From Ficedula albicollis (taxonomy: Eukaryota; Chordata; Aves; Passeriformes; Muscicapidae): DNA of 64,000 nucleotides. The position numbers were made by a program, and so were the translations under genes. Numbering within the stretch: the stretch's first letter is position 1; every line of letters begins with the position of its first letter. The DNA lies in contig NC_021677.1 in NCBI RefSeq assembly GCF_000247815.1, positions 7,270,447 through 7,334,446 on the forward strand, in the 5' to 3' direction. The notes under the pieces are model-generated. The model was given only the letters and a program-made list of their open reading frames with translations. It did no database searches and had not been told where the DNA came from. Below are positions 1 through 48,630 of this stretch, one piece after another.

Positions 1-16
1 TTTCCACCTCACTCAC

Positions 17-34111
<34,095 letters not shown>

Positions 34112-37100
34112 CTGAGAAGGAAGGGAACAATTTTATCAAGACTCCTTAAACTAAACACTTGCTCCTCCCAGAGCCACCCAAAAGCTGAAACATATCCTGT
34201 TCCTGCCTTCTCCTGCCAACGAGCCCTTGGGCAGGGCTCTCACCCCTTCTCCTTTCCTCCCTTCTCAGGTCTCCTCCTTCTTCAGCCCTACCTGGGTCTA
34301 TTCCTCCTCCAGAGGAAGAGTGCTGAATTAACTTTTTAACCTACACTGGTGTCTCAGGATGTTTTTACTCTGTGGGCTCATGGAATTATTGTATTTCTTA
34401 GCAACAGGAGGAAAAAAAGGGGGGAAAAGGAAAAACTGCTGGTGAGGATAGGTGCCATGGTGCCTTTCCCTTTCCAGGAGGCATTTTTTCCTTTAACTTG
34501 TTCATGATGAAAAATTAATCAAGGGCTTCCCCTCAAGAACCTACATCCTGCATCTGGTTTACTTAAAAAATTTACTTTAAATAAGCATTTTTATTTAAGT
34601 AGTCTTGAAAATCTGGGGGTTTCTCCCTCTCAACCTGCTTCTGATGAAGACATCAGACCACCTTCAATTTCCTGTTTAAGTATATAGATAGGCTAAAAAA
34701 TTTAATATAAAAATTTCACTACAAGATGAGCAACCAGATAGGTGACAGAAAGCAAACTGGTGTTTGCATATGGGCACTTATGCAAGCAATAGAAGGCAAA
34801 GCATTCCAAGATTTTATTAATTTTGACACTGAAATAAAATGCTGCAGCATTGTACCCTTTTTTTTGAAACCACAGAGGAGCAGGATTTGCTCATTTAAAG
34901 AGTGAAGATAAAGTAAGAATTGTAGAATTTATTGGAAACTAAATTACCTTTCCCAAACAACAAAGACCATGAAACTGAATTACCCTGTCTGGTTGAACTT
35001 CAGGGATAATGTCGAGGGAAGAGACAGGGAAAATTCCACTCCCCAGCAAATTTGAAGATGATGTGAAACCAAGGAGCATGATTGGTAAGCTGGCAGGCAA
35101 GGCTGCCACTTCAATGGGTCTTGACAGGCCGGAAAAATGGAAACCCAAAAACGTTCCCCACTTATACAGGCCAAAGCAGGGAAGCCAAATCCTGGGGTCC
35201 CATTCCTGCCTTCAACTACCAACTGAGTAGGTATAGACATAGCAGTGCCAGATTCTTTTCACAGGGGCATGAGAAAAGGGTGAGAGGCTACAGACACAAG
35301 TCGCAACAAGGGAAATTGTGACCAAACATTATTGAAAAAAAAAAACTCAATTCTCTAACAACAAGAATCATCACATGATGGGGAAGGAACCAGTGAAGCT
35401 ACAGATCATCCATCCATCCCTGGAGAAGGTCAGAACTTGACCACACCAGGCCCCAAGCAGCCTGACCCCATCTGAACGTTGGGAGGGCACTGCAACAATC
35501 ACTGCACTTCTGATCAGGCTCTGATTGGGGACAAGAGGAGCCATCACGGACAACAGCCTGCAGCAGGCAGAGGAGGAGGATGCAACCAAAGCCTTGGCAC
35601 ATGTCCTGAGCTTATCAAAGAAAGGCAAACATTGCTGTTATGAAAGCCATGCTTCTGTGGAATTTGCAGTTGTGCTCCTCAGGAGCTTGCCAGCACCATG
35701 AGGATGTTCTTTTCAGTTCTGGGCACTCTGCTGCTCCAAGCTGCTTTCATAGAAACACCAGCGCTCAGTACCATCATCACTTCCCAACACTCACATCCTT
35801 CCCAACACTCACAGGCACACACGGGCAGGCTTCCTGAACAATGGGAATTGAAACAAGTGAGGGCAGCTGCAGAATCCTGTGTACTCAAGCCTTTATTCTG
35901 CAGCTGAAAAATACTCATAAAATAATACAACTTTTGGTATTCATAACTGTAACAACCTGCATTTTTATTTGGAAGGATGCTGGAAACAACTTTGTAAAAA
36001 CAGTGGATTAAGTTCTGTAAAAGTCCTCACTTCTTTTTCCTCCTTTTCACCCATGTACTATGAAAAACACAGTTATTTCAGAATTTTGCATGGGGTATTA
36101 GAAGAGAAGCACCTTTTACTGACTGTGAATCTGAATAATGCAGCTGTGAATTGAAAAGTGCTAATTGAAGAATCACCACTAGGATGGAAGAGGCTCAGAG
36201 GACAAAATCACAGCTTTGAGCTCAAACGACCTCCCTGTGCTCTGAAGCTGCACTTCCAAGCAGCATTTGTGAAGTCCCAGCACAGAGCAAGGAGACCAGC
36301 TCAGATGATTCAGCACCAACAAGCCCCAACAATCCCCCCAACACAAGCAGATATTTCCACTTCTGTTTACACATCAGTAGCCTGGCAATATTAGAAAGAA
36401 CAAGTGCTTTAGGTAGGCAATGAATCATAGAATTTTGGTTTATTATGACTACTGGAAAATATGTGAATTCTGAGAGCTTTCTTGATACAATCCTAATTAC
36501 AGCAAGTTTGATTTCTGCACTTAAGGATGATGTCAGGATTTAATACTAGGTAAAGCCATCCAAACCACTTTGGTAATTACAAACACCCAGGGATTACAAG
36601 CAGTTCACTTGTGTTGTTTTGGCAGAGGTCAAAGCCTTCTATTGCAGAACACAAAACCTCTTTTTTTTTTTTTTTTTTTTTTTACATGGAGTACAGCATT
36701 TCAAAGACTTAAAATCATGAATATTTTATGTTAATCATATTAAATAAGGACAATAATTTAATCTCAAAATAAATTCACGTTCAGAATTATTTATGGCAAG
36801 ATAGAAGAGGAAAGGTGAGGAGTGCAAAGAACATTAATGTTCTAATTCTACCAGACTGACATCCTAATCTCTTTGTTGGGAGCTGAAAGAGGAAAGCATT
36901 GTGAAAACTTCTGGCTTTGCTACCTTCTAATGCTGACTAACCCACTCTCTTCTATTTATTAAGCAGAAAACACTACAACAAAGACTTAAAGAAGCACTCA
37001 ATGTATTTCACCACAGCCACAAAACCAATCCCAAAAACCCATGGATTTTGAGTCAGCAGAATTCTCTAATATTCCTGGGACACAGAGTCAAACCCATGCT

Positions 37101-38334
37101 TGAGTCTCTCACTCTGAACAATATGGGAAACAAGACTGAACTGACAAAAAACCCCCTCAAACATGAAACCACTACTTCCTCTATCCAAATTTCAGTCGCA
37201 GCTGTTAAAATTCCCAATCTCATCTTGCAAAGATTAACACTAATTAATTAATGACCACTTTTACACCACTGAAATTTGGCACACAGTGTTGTAACCTTTC
37301 CTCATTCATACAATGCTTCTTCACAGAATGTTGAAGACCAGGTGAACCAGAACCAAAAACCTGCTGTACAAACCAATGTATTCTCTCCATGACTCAAACA
37401 AACATTTACATTATAGTCATAATCATGCATAGCCCTGAATATCCCCCAGCAAAAAGTGTTTTCATGATTAAAATGAATTTTAAAATTGCATTTACACAAT
37501 GAAATTCTTAAAGAAACACTCTGCATTAGCTATAAAACAAGCATCATCAAATCACCATGAGTACATCGAAACAAATGAACAACTATTTCCCTCAGTCAGC
37601 CTGAAACCAATAGTGCCACTGAAACTGCCTTCTCTTGTTTTCTTTTTTTTTTCCCATGTTTCCTCTTGTTTTCTTTTTTAGGGAGTATGTTTAAGAAAGT
37701 GGGAGAACAAAAAAAGTCACAAAGACCTCTGAGTTAGCTGTCCCAGCTATTCCCAAAAGGGAAGCAGCAGGAAAGTTACAAGACCATGTGATTCAAGGCT
37801 TTTAAATGTCTATGTCCTTATCTTTTCGCTTTATATAAACGATGATAGAATTCAAAATGAAAAATTAAGAATCACGCAGCTAACGAGGAAGCATATTAAG
37901 AAAGTCATGCACACACACACATATATGCTAAAAGAATATATGCAGGCAACCTATAAGTAAAGGTTGAATATTTTCTACAGAAAAAAGAAAAAGTGTGTGC
38001 AATACATTGGATAACTTTTGTCTTGAAGAAGAGATAAGATACTGAGATAAAACGCCTTCAGTGGGGTTTTGCTTGCTACATATTGCCCCCTAGCAGCAGC
38101 ATCCTCCCTCAGCACATCCTCGCCCAGTCCTCTACCAAAGAACTGCATCTCCCAAATTCCAAGTTAGAGGTTAATCCCAAGAGGAGAAAAACACCATTCT
38201 CATAAGTGACTCGCCTCTTGCTTCCTCTTTTCCTTCCCCCACCTCCTGATGCACTCCAAGGCTGTTAAATTTGGGGGTCAGAACCCCTGGCAAACAAGGC
38301 CAGGCCAGTGCCAGGCAGACTCAGAGAGCCACTC
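34112..38334. other. ANO1 5' intron/upstream region, no genes recognised
   Basis: About 4.2 kb upstream of the first recognised exon. A T23 run lies at 36661-36683. Open frames here are short and match nothing I know. No CpG island or TATA-type promoter could be supported. Confidence 0.65.
36661..36683 (+). repeat. T23 homopolymer
   Basis: Twenty-three consecutive T residues. It could be the reverse-strand tail of a retroposon, but no element body was recognised on either side. Confidence 0.9.
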
Positions 38335-38628
38335 CAGCAGCAGCACAGCAGCACAGCAGCAGTCACAGCAGCACAGTAACAGCAGCAGCACCAGCAGAAG
38401 CAGTGGCAGGAGCACAGCAGCAGTCACAGCAGCAGCAGAGCAGCAGCAGCAGCAGACACACCAGCAGCAGCAGCAGCAGCACAGCAGCAGCACAGCAGCA
38501 GCACAGCAGTCACAGCAGCACAGCAGTGGCAGCAGCACAGCAGCAGCAGCACAGCAGTCACAGCAGCACAGCAGCACAGCAGCAGCACCAGCAGCACCAG
38601 CAGTGGCAGCAGCACAGCAGCAGCAGCA
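38335..38628 (+). repeat. CAG/CACAG/CAGTCACAG interrupted repeat, left part
   Basis: Almost entirely CAG triplets mixed with CACAG, CAC and TCA interruptions, forming a higher-order pattern (for example GCAGTGGCAGCAGCACAG). It could encode Gln-rich peptide in one frame, but no start, splice or family context supports a gene. It runs straight into poly-G. Confidence 0.95.
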
Positions 38629-38996
<368 letters not shown>

Positions 38997-41900
38997 CAGG
39001 TTTTGCTGCCGACCAGCAGGTCATTCCTGCTGGCCCAAGAGCCATGCCCGGGAATGCCAGCGAGGATCCTGGAATGCCAGCGAGGATACCCGCTGCTGGC
39101 AAGGAGGGCAGTTCTTTTTTTGGGATGCTGGCACCTGTTTACGAGGCACTGGCCCTGGACCAACAGCCCGGGCAGGAGCTGCCCTGCTCTTCAAGGAACA
39201 CCCGCACATGTCTTGAACTTGTGTTCTGCTCTAAGTCCTGACATCAGGAGCTGATTAGCTGCACATCAGGGACAATTTGATGTAAATTTTCCCTCGCCTC
39301 TCCAGCTGTGAGCAGCCAGATGTTGCCTCGAGCTCTGCTGCTTGTGGGGAGGCAGCAGGTTTCACTTGTACCACTGGCCTGGCAGGAAAAGGGAGCCCAC
39401 CTCCCCTGGGGCAAATTTAACACCTCTGGGAATGCTGATACCTCCTGTCCATCCTTTTAGAGATGCAGGGATGTTGATATCTCCTTCCCTTCCATCTGCA
39501 GGAAGGTGAACCCTGCCTCTTTCCTCTCTGCCAACACCACACTAAGTAGGACACTTTGGAAGTTGCCCATCTCCTTTGCTTTTCCATTTATTTTAAAACA
39601 TGTAGTATACATCTGTGCTGGTTATTACCTTAATGAATCAAGCATGATGTTATGAACCAATCAATTTAAAAAATGCTCAAACAGTGAAATAAATCTTGGA
39701 TTCCACAGACAGTTTCCTTTACAGAGGAAAAATACTTTCAAAGCAGGATGACCTTGATGTGCCTGATGCCGACAACTCACACTGAAGGGTAGAGCCCATT
39801 CAGACACTTCATGTCCAGTGCTTGGGAGTCACACAGGCAAAAAAACTTCAGCTCCTGGCAGGATTATTTGGATGATCAGCTGGCTTAGCTCTGTTTCTCA
39901 CTACTGAGAATGGTGGGGCCCCGGAGTGGGGCTGTAGCTTTCCTGGAAGGCTGGCTGCAGCTTTATTGATCTACTAATACCAGCAACATACTCAAAGCAG
40001 GTTAGAAGGACATACAGCTATGACATCATTTTTTATTTATGCCTGTTTATTTTTGTTTTTAAAGATTTATTTACCCTGTTTGTAGGATGCAGCCCTGGGC
40101 TTGAACACACGTCTGATCTGACATAAGCCTTGTGAAATGTAAAACAAAGAGCAAAACCACGCAAAACCTTTATTTAAAGATAATAAACATTTTGATTGAA
40201 ATGGCATTTTCAACAGCACATAGAGGACCAAAAAACACAAATTCTACCATAACACTACTGCCAGTTTATTTAGACCCTGTCAAATCCCACATTTTATGAA
40301 AACACATAAAGCCTCTTCCCATCCCAAAACAAATTTCACTTTTTTCTCCACAGCTACCAACAACAATTTATTGGTCTATTAAGTAAATCTGTTTTCAGAC
40401 ACATTTCTGAGTTAAGTACTCTTCTTCTGCCAGGCACCAGAAAAATATTATTTGCTTCTGTTGCTATTGCACAAAGATCAGCACTAAAACTATGCTCAAG
40501 ATTATGGTGAAAACAAAACTAGACATGGGAGAGCCACTGAATCCATGTTTTTGTGAATCCTGTTAAACATGTTTTGCAGGATTATGATGCTTATTATTTT
40601 TGTTTGTGTGTTCCAGGAGAAGACAGTTTTTATCAATGGGAGCAGTAAGATGAAAGAAAGCACTAAAAAAGAGATTATGGTGAGAGAATTGGTGTTTATT
40701 GGTACAGTGGACACCTAAACTCTCACCAGAATCTAAATATAAAAGATATCTAGATACATTTAAAATATGTTGTATATTTTCCTTTACCAGGATGTAACAA
40801 AAGGTTCTTTATACCAAATGTGAAAATGAGGATCCAAAAATTACCAGTTTCACTCTAAAATCTCAGTCATGGGCTGCAGCCTGGGCATGGCACATGTGCT
40901 GACTAGCAGAGATAGCTGCTCTTTATCCCTGAGGTTTCCCATTTAAAGTCCTAATCTCGAGACATTTGCACTCGTGTTTACATTTCTATGCAAAGCCATG
41001 AGGGCGTTTGGGCTGCATAAACCCAGTCATGGATGTCTTGGAAGGCTTTCCTCATCTGATAAAGAGGGTCTGGGCCACAGGCACCACATTCAGGAGTTGC
41101 TTTTCTACAATTGAGCTGGGAGAGGCAGTCACTGGGGCTGGGTTTTGCAGGGCAGAGCTCCACCTTATTTATATATGTTTTCTGGGTGTGCCCAGGCAGG
41201 TGGAGCTGATGTGGTGGGGAGATGCGGGTGGGAGAGATCCAGCCAGGGTTCCAGCTCTGTGCTCCCTGAGGAAATCTGACCAAATCCTGCCCTGAGTAGG
41301 AGCTTGGCTCTCCTGAGTTTTCTTTACAGCCCTGCAGTTTTAACTTGGAACAACACCAATATAAGATAATAAAGGGGCAAGTTCCACCAGCAGTTGGAAG
41401 AATCTCCCTCCTTGAGCAAGAGAATGCAAATCAGTGAATGGGAGAAGCTTTATTAACTCCTGTCTATCCATGGGAATGCCTTTCCTGTGCCTCAGGAACC
41501 AAGCTGAGGCACACCAGAGACAGAAGCCCTAAGAAGTGTCGATGCAGCCAGGCACTCTGCTCCTTGGTTTTTAGAAAGAGCTGAGATTTAGGAGGGTGCC
41601 ATGTCCCAGCCAGCCAGCTCTCCCCATGCCAGGGGATGCAGAAATGCATGCTGCAGGAAAAAAATACACTCCTGCTTAGGATTCCCAGAGGCCCCATCCT
41701 GAGTGGCACAAGTCTTGGAGCAGAAAGCTGATCCATCAACAAAGACAGCTTCCCTTTGGGGCCAGCAAGGGGAAGGAGTAGGCCAGTGCCTTGGTAAGGC
41801 TTCTTGACAGCCCCCAGGTGAAAGGCACACTTGGAATGATTGAGGATGGACATCCTTTGCAGTTTGGCCCTCAGGAGGGAAGCTGAGAACGACAGCAGGG

Positions 41901-42689
41901 CTGAGCCCAGGCTTACCAAATCTCCTCCTCAAGGAGCTTTTGACAATATTTGTTATCTAATACATCTTCATATCAAAGGGGCAGTCAAGATCCAGTCTAA
42001 GTATAAACAGGTGCCCTGAAGGATTTGTAACAGGAGACAGGCTTACTATTAAAACTGGATTATCCAAAGATACACTGGTCAATCCACATTTCCTGCCCAA
42101 AAAAAAAGGAGAGGAAATTGCCATGAAATTGCTGTCACCTGTACAATGGATAGAAGCAGAGTGTGGAGGGCTCTGTGGCTGCTGCAGGTGCTCAAAGGCA
42201 GCTGGGCAAAAATCTCTATCCAAAAATCTAAGTTTCATTTCTTACTTGCTCCTGTTTGCTCTGCAGCAGCACTTTTCCAAAAGGAACTCAGAATCCATCC
42301 ATCTTTAAGGTGTGGACACCTCTTAAAGAGGCAGATTTCTACATCAGGATGTACGTGCCTAACATTGTTCCCCTCCAAAAACAAACAACAAACCCAAGGA
42401 GTTCTTATCACAAGAGCCGAAGACAGATCTATTTTGAAGGATCATTGTGCTCAACCTGTATATAAACGAGGACATCTTGGCAAATCCAAAGAGATGACAG
42501 AGAGGTCCTACTCAAAAAAAAAATTAAAAACGAAAAAAGACACCTTTTTTCTTTGTAACTATGATGACCATGTAAAACACTAATGAAAACAAATAATAAA
42601 GGGCAACTCTAGTATTTTATTTCAAAAACTGAGAGATAGGATTCCCCTGTTTTGCCATCTTTCTGTTCATTATTCTTTGAGAAATCATT
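38997..42689. other. Non-coding stretch, no genes recognised
   Basis: About 3.7 kb. A 20-bp period duplication (17-bp unit GGAATGCCAGCGAGGAT at 39051 and 39071) adjoins the CAG array. A 151-codon minus-strand frame at 41464-41919 has no recognisable family and is probably chance. Confidence 0.65.
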
Positions 42690-42847
42690 CCCAGAAAGAG
42701 CATCACCACACAATCACAATCATCACCAGATGGGCATCCCCCAGAAAGAGCATCACCACACAATCATCACCAGATGGGCATCATTCTTTATCCCAGAAAG
42801 AGCATCACCACACAATCACAATCATCACCAGATGGGCATCATTCTTT
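42690..42847 (+). repeat. Three-copy minisatellite (about 50-bp unit)
   Basis: Copies begin at about 42690, 42740 and 42792, each starting cccagaaagagcatcacca and ending with 'agatgggcatc'. The second copy lacks an internal 'acaatc' subunit. Copies 2 and 3 share an extra 'attcttt' spacer. Repeats are contiguous, so this is not a CRISPR array. Confidence 0.92.
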
Positions 42848-45800
42848 CCACAACAAACCCTCAACGCTCTCTCTTTAGTTCTAGAAATGAATCCTCCTCC
42901 ACCGAGGAAACATCTCTGAGCATGACAAAAGTATGGCCCAAACAAGCAAAACTAGAAATTATAGGTTTTCAAACAGCATATCTTTTCTGTAGCCAAATCT
43001 TCTTTAAATTCCCAAACTACAGCTGTTCTACCACAGAAGAGCCCAAAATTCATCACAGGCACGTGGTCAGTGATGGGCTGCCCAAAGATATTCTGGGTAA
43101 GAAAGGAAACAGCAGCTCCTGCCAAGAGCAAGCATTTGACATCAACGCAGAGAGAAAGAGAAAAAACATTATTTGTTTTCATATTTCCTGAGAAAGACAT
43201 TGAGGATGTAACCTTGTTATTTATGCAGGGTCAAGGTTTCATCCTAGAATTTAAGAAGGAATTTGTTTTCCCCTAAAGTGTGATTAAGTTTATAAGACTA
43301 AGACAAGTTTTGATTATGGGTTTTTTCTGTTTTGGTTAGCAGAATAATATTTCACTTTCTGTCTTCTCTTTTTTTTGAAAAAGGAAAATATGCTGTTCAT
43401 TTATCTGCTAAATGTTTATCCATTCTGTGTTAAAAAACCCTAAACAATAGAATAAAATGGAATTAAACTTTAATATATTGCTTATCTTTAAGCACTGAAA
43501 CACTTAGAAAAACAATACTCTGCATAAAAAAAAGCCCCATGTTTTACTAAAATGTTTAGAAAAAGTAATTTTTTTTGATACATTAAAGGACAGTATATGT
43601 TATTCCATAAAATTTTTCAAAATGGCTGGTTTGTAAATGGCTATTTACAAACTTGATTGCTTTTTAATAGCACATACTCTGTACTGGTGGGTTTGTTAAA
43701 CCAGTTTACGAAACACATTTTTGTCGGCTAGGTTTCTAGTCTTATGAACAGTCTCTACGATTTTCGGCGTTTGTTTTTTTTTGGGGGGGATTTTCTTTTT
43801 TTAAGTATTCAAGCTCTTTGGAAATTATCTTGAAGTGCCTGCTTTTAAATCTACAATAAATGTATTGCTGATGGAGAGAAAGGGAACTTCTGACTGCAGT
43901 AATTATGTCAATATTGGTTTTTTAAGGAAGAGAGGGCAACTAGCTTAATAAAAACACAGGTATTGGAGTTCTGATTGATTTAAAGTCTGACAGATAACAT
44001 GCTAACAATATCTTTGGGCCATTTGCTTTACTGAACTTCTGGACGTTTGTGGCCTGTAGCAGTTTCTGGTTTTTATTACGATATTGCACAACGCATTTTT
44101 TGTGTTTGAAGGACAGACAATATTTAAAATATTTGAACTGGCTGCAGAGGCTGAAAAAAGAATGTTTGATGGTGTAAATTTTTGTTTTCACGCTGTCAGA
44201 CTCCAGTCCAATTCAGCATCAAGGCACCTTTCCATGAGGGTAAGGATGGACAGAGGGATGAGCACCTCACCACATCATCCCCCTGAGCCAACACGCGTGA
44301 TGTTTCTATATCTACTTATTTTCTTTGCCTGATTTTAACACAATTTTTTTATTTAGGTGAAGCTAACCCTTCTTCCCTGGAAACTCTCATCTCTTAACTG
44401 TATTCCCTCAGGAAGTATTTGTAAGTCAGATCAACAGTTTGAATTCTTTATGCTTTTTCTCCCTGCAGGCTGGTTTTTGCTTGTCCTGGGGACCAGAGAC
44501 AGCAAATGCCACCACAGCACATCTCCAGGCAGCCCAACAAGATCCTTCAGGGAAACTTCAGAGCACAAAGCCAAGTCCTCTTGATGAACATCCCACTGTG
44601 GCACAGCACGAAACTGTATTTTTGTGACAGGCTGGATGCTCCAATGGTACTAAAAACCAGAGCAAGTGTAAATGCAGGTATGAGTTGACTCTGCCCAAAG
44701 CTGTTGGAGTGCCAGCTCTCACAGGAGGAAATACAGGAACACCTATAGACCCAAGCTGTCACTCCTGAACATGATGTTCCAGTGGGAAAAAACCCATCAC
44801 CACACCTACTCCAGCCCATTAAACAATTCCCACAGCCCCCATCGGGAACTCCCCAGGCTTCTGCTAATCTTTACATTTGCTCATCAGCCATCAGGCTCTT
44901 AGAAAGGACTCAACCTTTTAAATAAGATTTAAGAAGTTAGGCAGCAAAAATCAGCCATTTGCAGAAAAATCTGTGTCTGAAATGTTACTTTTCATGGTAA
45001 AACAATGACTTGCTGGTTTGACAGAAAGGCACTTCTTGCTGATCATGAGTCTTTAGAGCACTTATATCCTGTTTGGCTTCTCTCCTTTATGCCTATTTAT
45101 TTGGGAAATTTATGGTGCGATTCCCAGAGATTCGGATGCTCTATCACTTATTCACGTCAATAAACAATCTCTTTAAATATGGAAACACTTTGTAGCAGCA
45201 CAACCAAAGGCACTGGTTGTGCTGCTGTTGTGCCTGAGGGAAAAAAGCAAGTGGGGGAAAAAGGGACATTTTGGTGAAGACAGCCATTTATCTTTCCTTA
45301 ATCCACCAACACCACTGGGGCACACCATGCAGCTGGAAGATTTATAAATCCTGCCCATTCTGCCCTTGAGCTGGACACTCTTCTGGTTTGTATAAGGATA
45401 TAACTGGTTGCACCATTTACTGACAATCCCACTCTCTCCTCAATTTTTAGATGCCAGAACTGAATCTGTTTCTGCTCATGTCCCAGCATCTTGGTTTTGG
45501 GAAACACTTGGTGTTGAGAACTTCCAGCCACCACTGGTAGCAGAGAAGCTCTCAGAACAGAGCTGCAGAAAGCAGTGTCAAACCAACTGGAAGCCAACAC
45601 CTTGAGGTCAAACTGCACACCCACTGCCTGTCCGCCCTGTGCCCAAACACAGCATGACTCCTCCTTTTCAAGGAACACCCACAAAAATTACTGTAGATCC
45701 TCAATGAGCCTGTCAGAGCTCCCAGCATGGGGTAAGTGTTCTGCTCAAACACAGGCTGCTCCTAATCTTCTCCAGAGTTGTCACCTCTCAGTGCTGTCTG

Positions 45801-48457
45801 TATTCCTTCATTCTGTGTCAGTACAACTGTCCCTTTTGTGAGAAACAGCTCAGAAAAAGGAAAATTACAATTTAGGGTACGTCCACTGAAGATGAACAGC
45901 AACAGCAGCTTTTTTTCTGGGATATTGCCTGCAGCATTCATCACCTGTGTCAGACACAGGAATTCAAATTTAAACAGATGCAAAATGACAGAGGGGGTTG
46001 TGGAAGTGCTGGAGGGAGGAGCTTCTCTTCCTATAACACAGTAAAAGAAGTAAAATCCTACCCCCTTGCTACACACTTTCCCCATCCTACGCTGGATGGT
46101 CAAGAAGACAAAGGGCAATGAAGGACAAATAAAGTGCACAAGTGATTAATTAATACTTAAAACACTCAAAAGCAGTCATTAGAGATGAGGTTCATGCCAG
46201 GGCAATAGTGGCAAAAAAAAATTTAAATAAATAAATATATAAATAAAGTAAAACAAAACTATTTTTGTAATGGTACTTGAGAAATTTATGAATGGGATTC
46301 TGTGATGGGGTTGCCTGAAATAGCAAAGATTTAGACATGGTGACCCCAGGAGCTCCTGAGAACAGCTGGCACAGAAGCCACAGACGAACAGAGGGTTTCC
46401 CACTGTTCCCTCTCCTCTCCTGTCAGGATGGTTTTTCCCTGAGTTACAAGCAAAATTCAGCATCAGCAAAAGGCACCTCACACTAGGCCAAGGATGACAA
46501 ATATTGCCCCAAACCAAACAACTCTATCCAGAAACCCAAAGGGAACATTGCAAACCCCACTGGCCAGATGCCTTTCTTCTTCTACTTTCTTCCAAGACGT
46601 ATTTACCTGGATTTCTTCTCATTTTTATTGCTTTAGGCTGCATGCTACACATTCTTCTTGTGAAAAGATGCTTGAAATGGGATAAAGTGCTCCAGGTCAG
46701 GCTTTTCCAGCTCTGAGCAGCATTACTATATGTTCCCTACACAGAGATATTATGGATTTGTGTTTAGTTTATGAGTCTAGACCCTTCTCTGCCATTTAAC
46801 TGGATAATTATGCCTGCCCAGATGGAGGATTTTGCACTTGTCTGGTTCTCATCTCCAGTCCATGGAGCATATCCTTTTCCAGGAAGATAAACAACAACAA
46901 GTCTGCTTTAACAATGCAAGATTTAAGGCTGCTGATACCAGATCCAAACCTCCACAGACACAGACACAAAAAGCTGAAGGGGGAGCACACTGACTTCACT
47001 GGTTCAAGTTTCAAGAAATTTTTGGTGGGGCAATCTGTCATCAGCAGGCTTTATTTTAGATCTATTATCAACTGTCCTGCCATGTCCTGCCTGAAGTCGG
47101 CATAGAGGAACAGAGGTGCCATTAGCCCATCTGGGTGATTTTTTTTTGAGGAATTTGATACAATACAAACCAAATGTGACTGTACTCAAAGAAAATGAAA
47201 CCAGTACTTTTGAGTGGCCTGATACCACACAGATCCAATACCTAAAATTGTGGAAACAGTGCAGAAGTTTGGTTTTTACACAGTAAAACTTAGGAGGAGT
47301 AAACCTGAAGGAGATTCTTCTCTGTAAACATGAGAGCACATCTGACATGGAGATCAAAAGGAGAACTTACACTAATTATACTGAAAAACAATCAGTGCTC
47401 GAGAACAGATAATAATGAGAAATGAACACTGAAGGAAACTTTGATGTACTTCTTAGATAACTGTGGTACTTTAAAATTGGATGCAGTTCAAACATGTAGA
47501 ACATGTCAGTCTGAGATCTACATTTCAGATTGAGAATGTGTTGATGCACAAGTAGATTTTAAAATAAACACATGGTGGAACAGAACACAAACATGGATTA
47601 AAATTAAAACAAAACAAACCCAAACCCCCGCTCTTCAGTTAAATCTCCCCTGTTGAAGATGCTTTAAAACCACTTCTTCTTCACACAAGCTAAATCCAAA
47701 TGCTAAACTTTACTGAAATCATTGTTAATAATTCAGTTTGCAGCCTGGATTGGCTGGGGTGCCTGTTGACTCAGTGCAATTTGAGTCACAGGCACAGCCC
47801 AGATCACACTGCCAGCTCCTGCTCCCATCAGCAGGCACATCACTAAGGGCAAAACAAGTCAGTCCTGACCGAGAAGAACACAAACCTGTGGATATTTCAG
47901 CAGGCCATTTGTCTTGCTGATGCTAATGAAGATTTCTCAGGATGGGTAGGTCTGGTTCATTACTGCCTAAACTGTGGGACCAAGCAGAAATGGTGTTCCC
48001 AAAAGCACCAGTAGTGATGGGATGAGGAACACAAAGCAAGAGGACAGAGATTTGGAGACTATCAAGCTCTTCTAAACATACTTCCTTATATTCCTGTTTA
48101 GCATTATTTTCCTGTAAAATATTTTCCTGTAACACCCTTCACCAAAAAGTCACCTAAAACAAAATAAAGAACTAAAAAGACAGTGAAAGGCACAACTAAA
48201 AAGACAGCTATAGTTTTTCTAAGACTGCAGCTAAATGAAATATGTGAAAACAAAAGCCATCACAGGGAGGGAAAGAACCATTCCAACAGCACCATCAATC
48301 CCTCCATTTACACAAGAAATAATGTCCATGTGATACACTTCATTTTCACTCTGCAGCTGTACCATGGGAAGTGTATTTTCTCGATGTGACTTTTGATGGG
48401 CATCAAAAAACACACGATAATCATCAAAATACCCTGAAAATTCAGAAATACTATTAA
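42848..48457. other. Non-coding stretch, no genes recognised
   Basis: About 5.6 kb of ordinary non-coding DNA. An A/T-only low-complexity patch lies at about 46213-46248. Open frames are short and match no family. Confidence 0.6.
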
Positions 48458-48630
48458 CAACAAAAAGTGTTTCCTCCTGCCATCTCCTATGCAACAAAAA
48501 GTGTTTCCTCCCGCCATCTCCTATTTACATCTCCTGTGTTCTGAAGTTCAAAATTCCTATACAACAAAAAGTGTTTCCTCCTGCCATCTCCTATTTATAT
48601 CTCCTGTGTTCTGAAGTTCAAAATTCCTAT
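48458..48630 (+). repeat. Compound tandem repeat (34- and 70-bp units)
   Basis: The unit 'caacaaaaagtgtttcctcc' with 'gccatctcctat' occurs three times (48458, 48492, 48562). The last two copies also share a further 36 bp (from 'ttacatctcctgtg' to 'aaaattcctat'), so a 70-bp duplication was added to a 34-bp one. Confidence 0.93.

Noticed and set aside
41464..41919. 151-codon minus-strand open frame
   Set aside because: No recognisable domain or family, ordinary base composition and no plausible exon boundaries; most likely chance.
42690..42847. CRISPR-like array
   Set aside because: Units are contiguous and near-identical, without unique spacers, in a vertebrate genome. It is a minisatellite.
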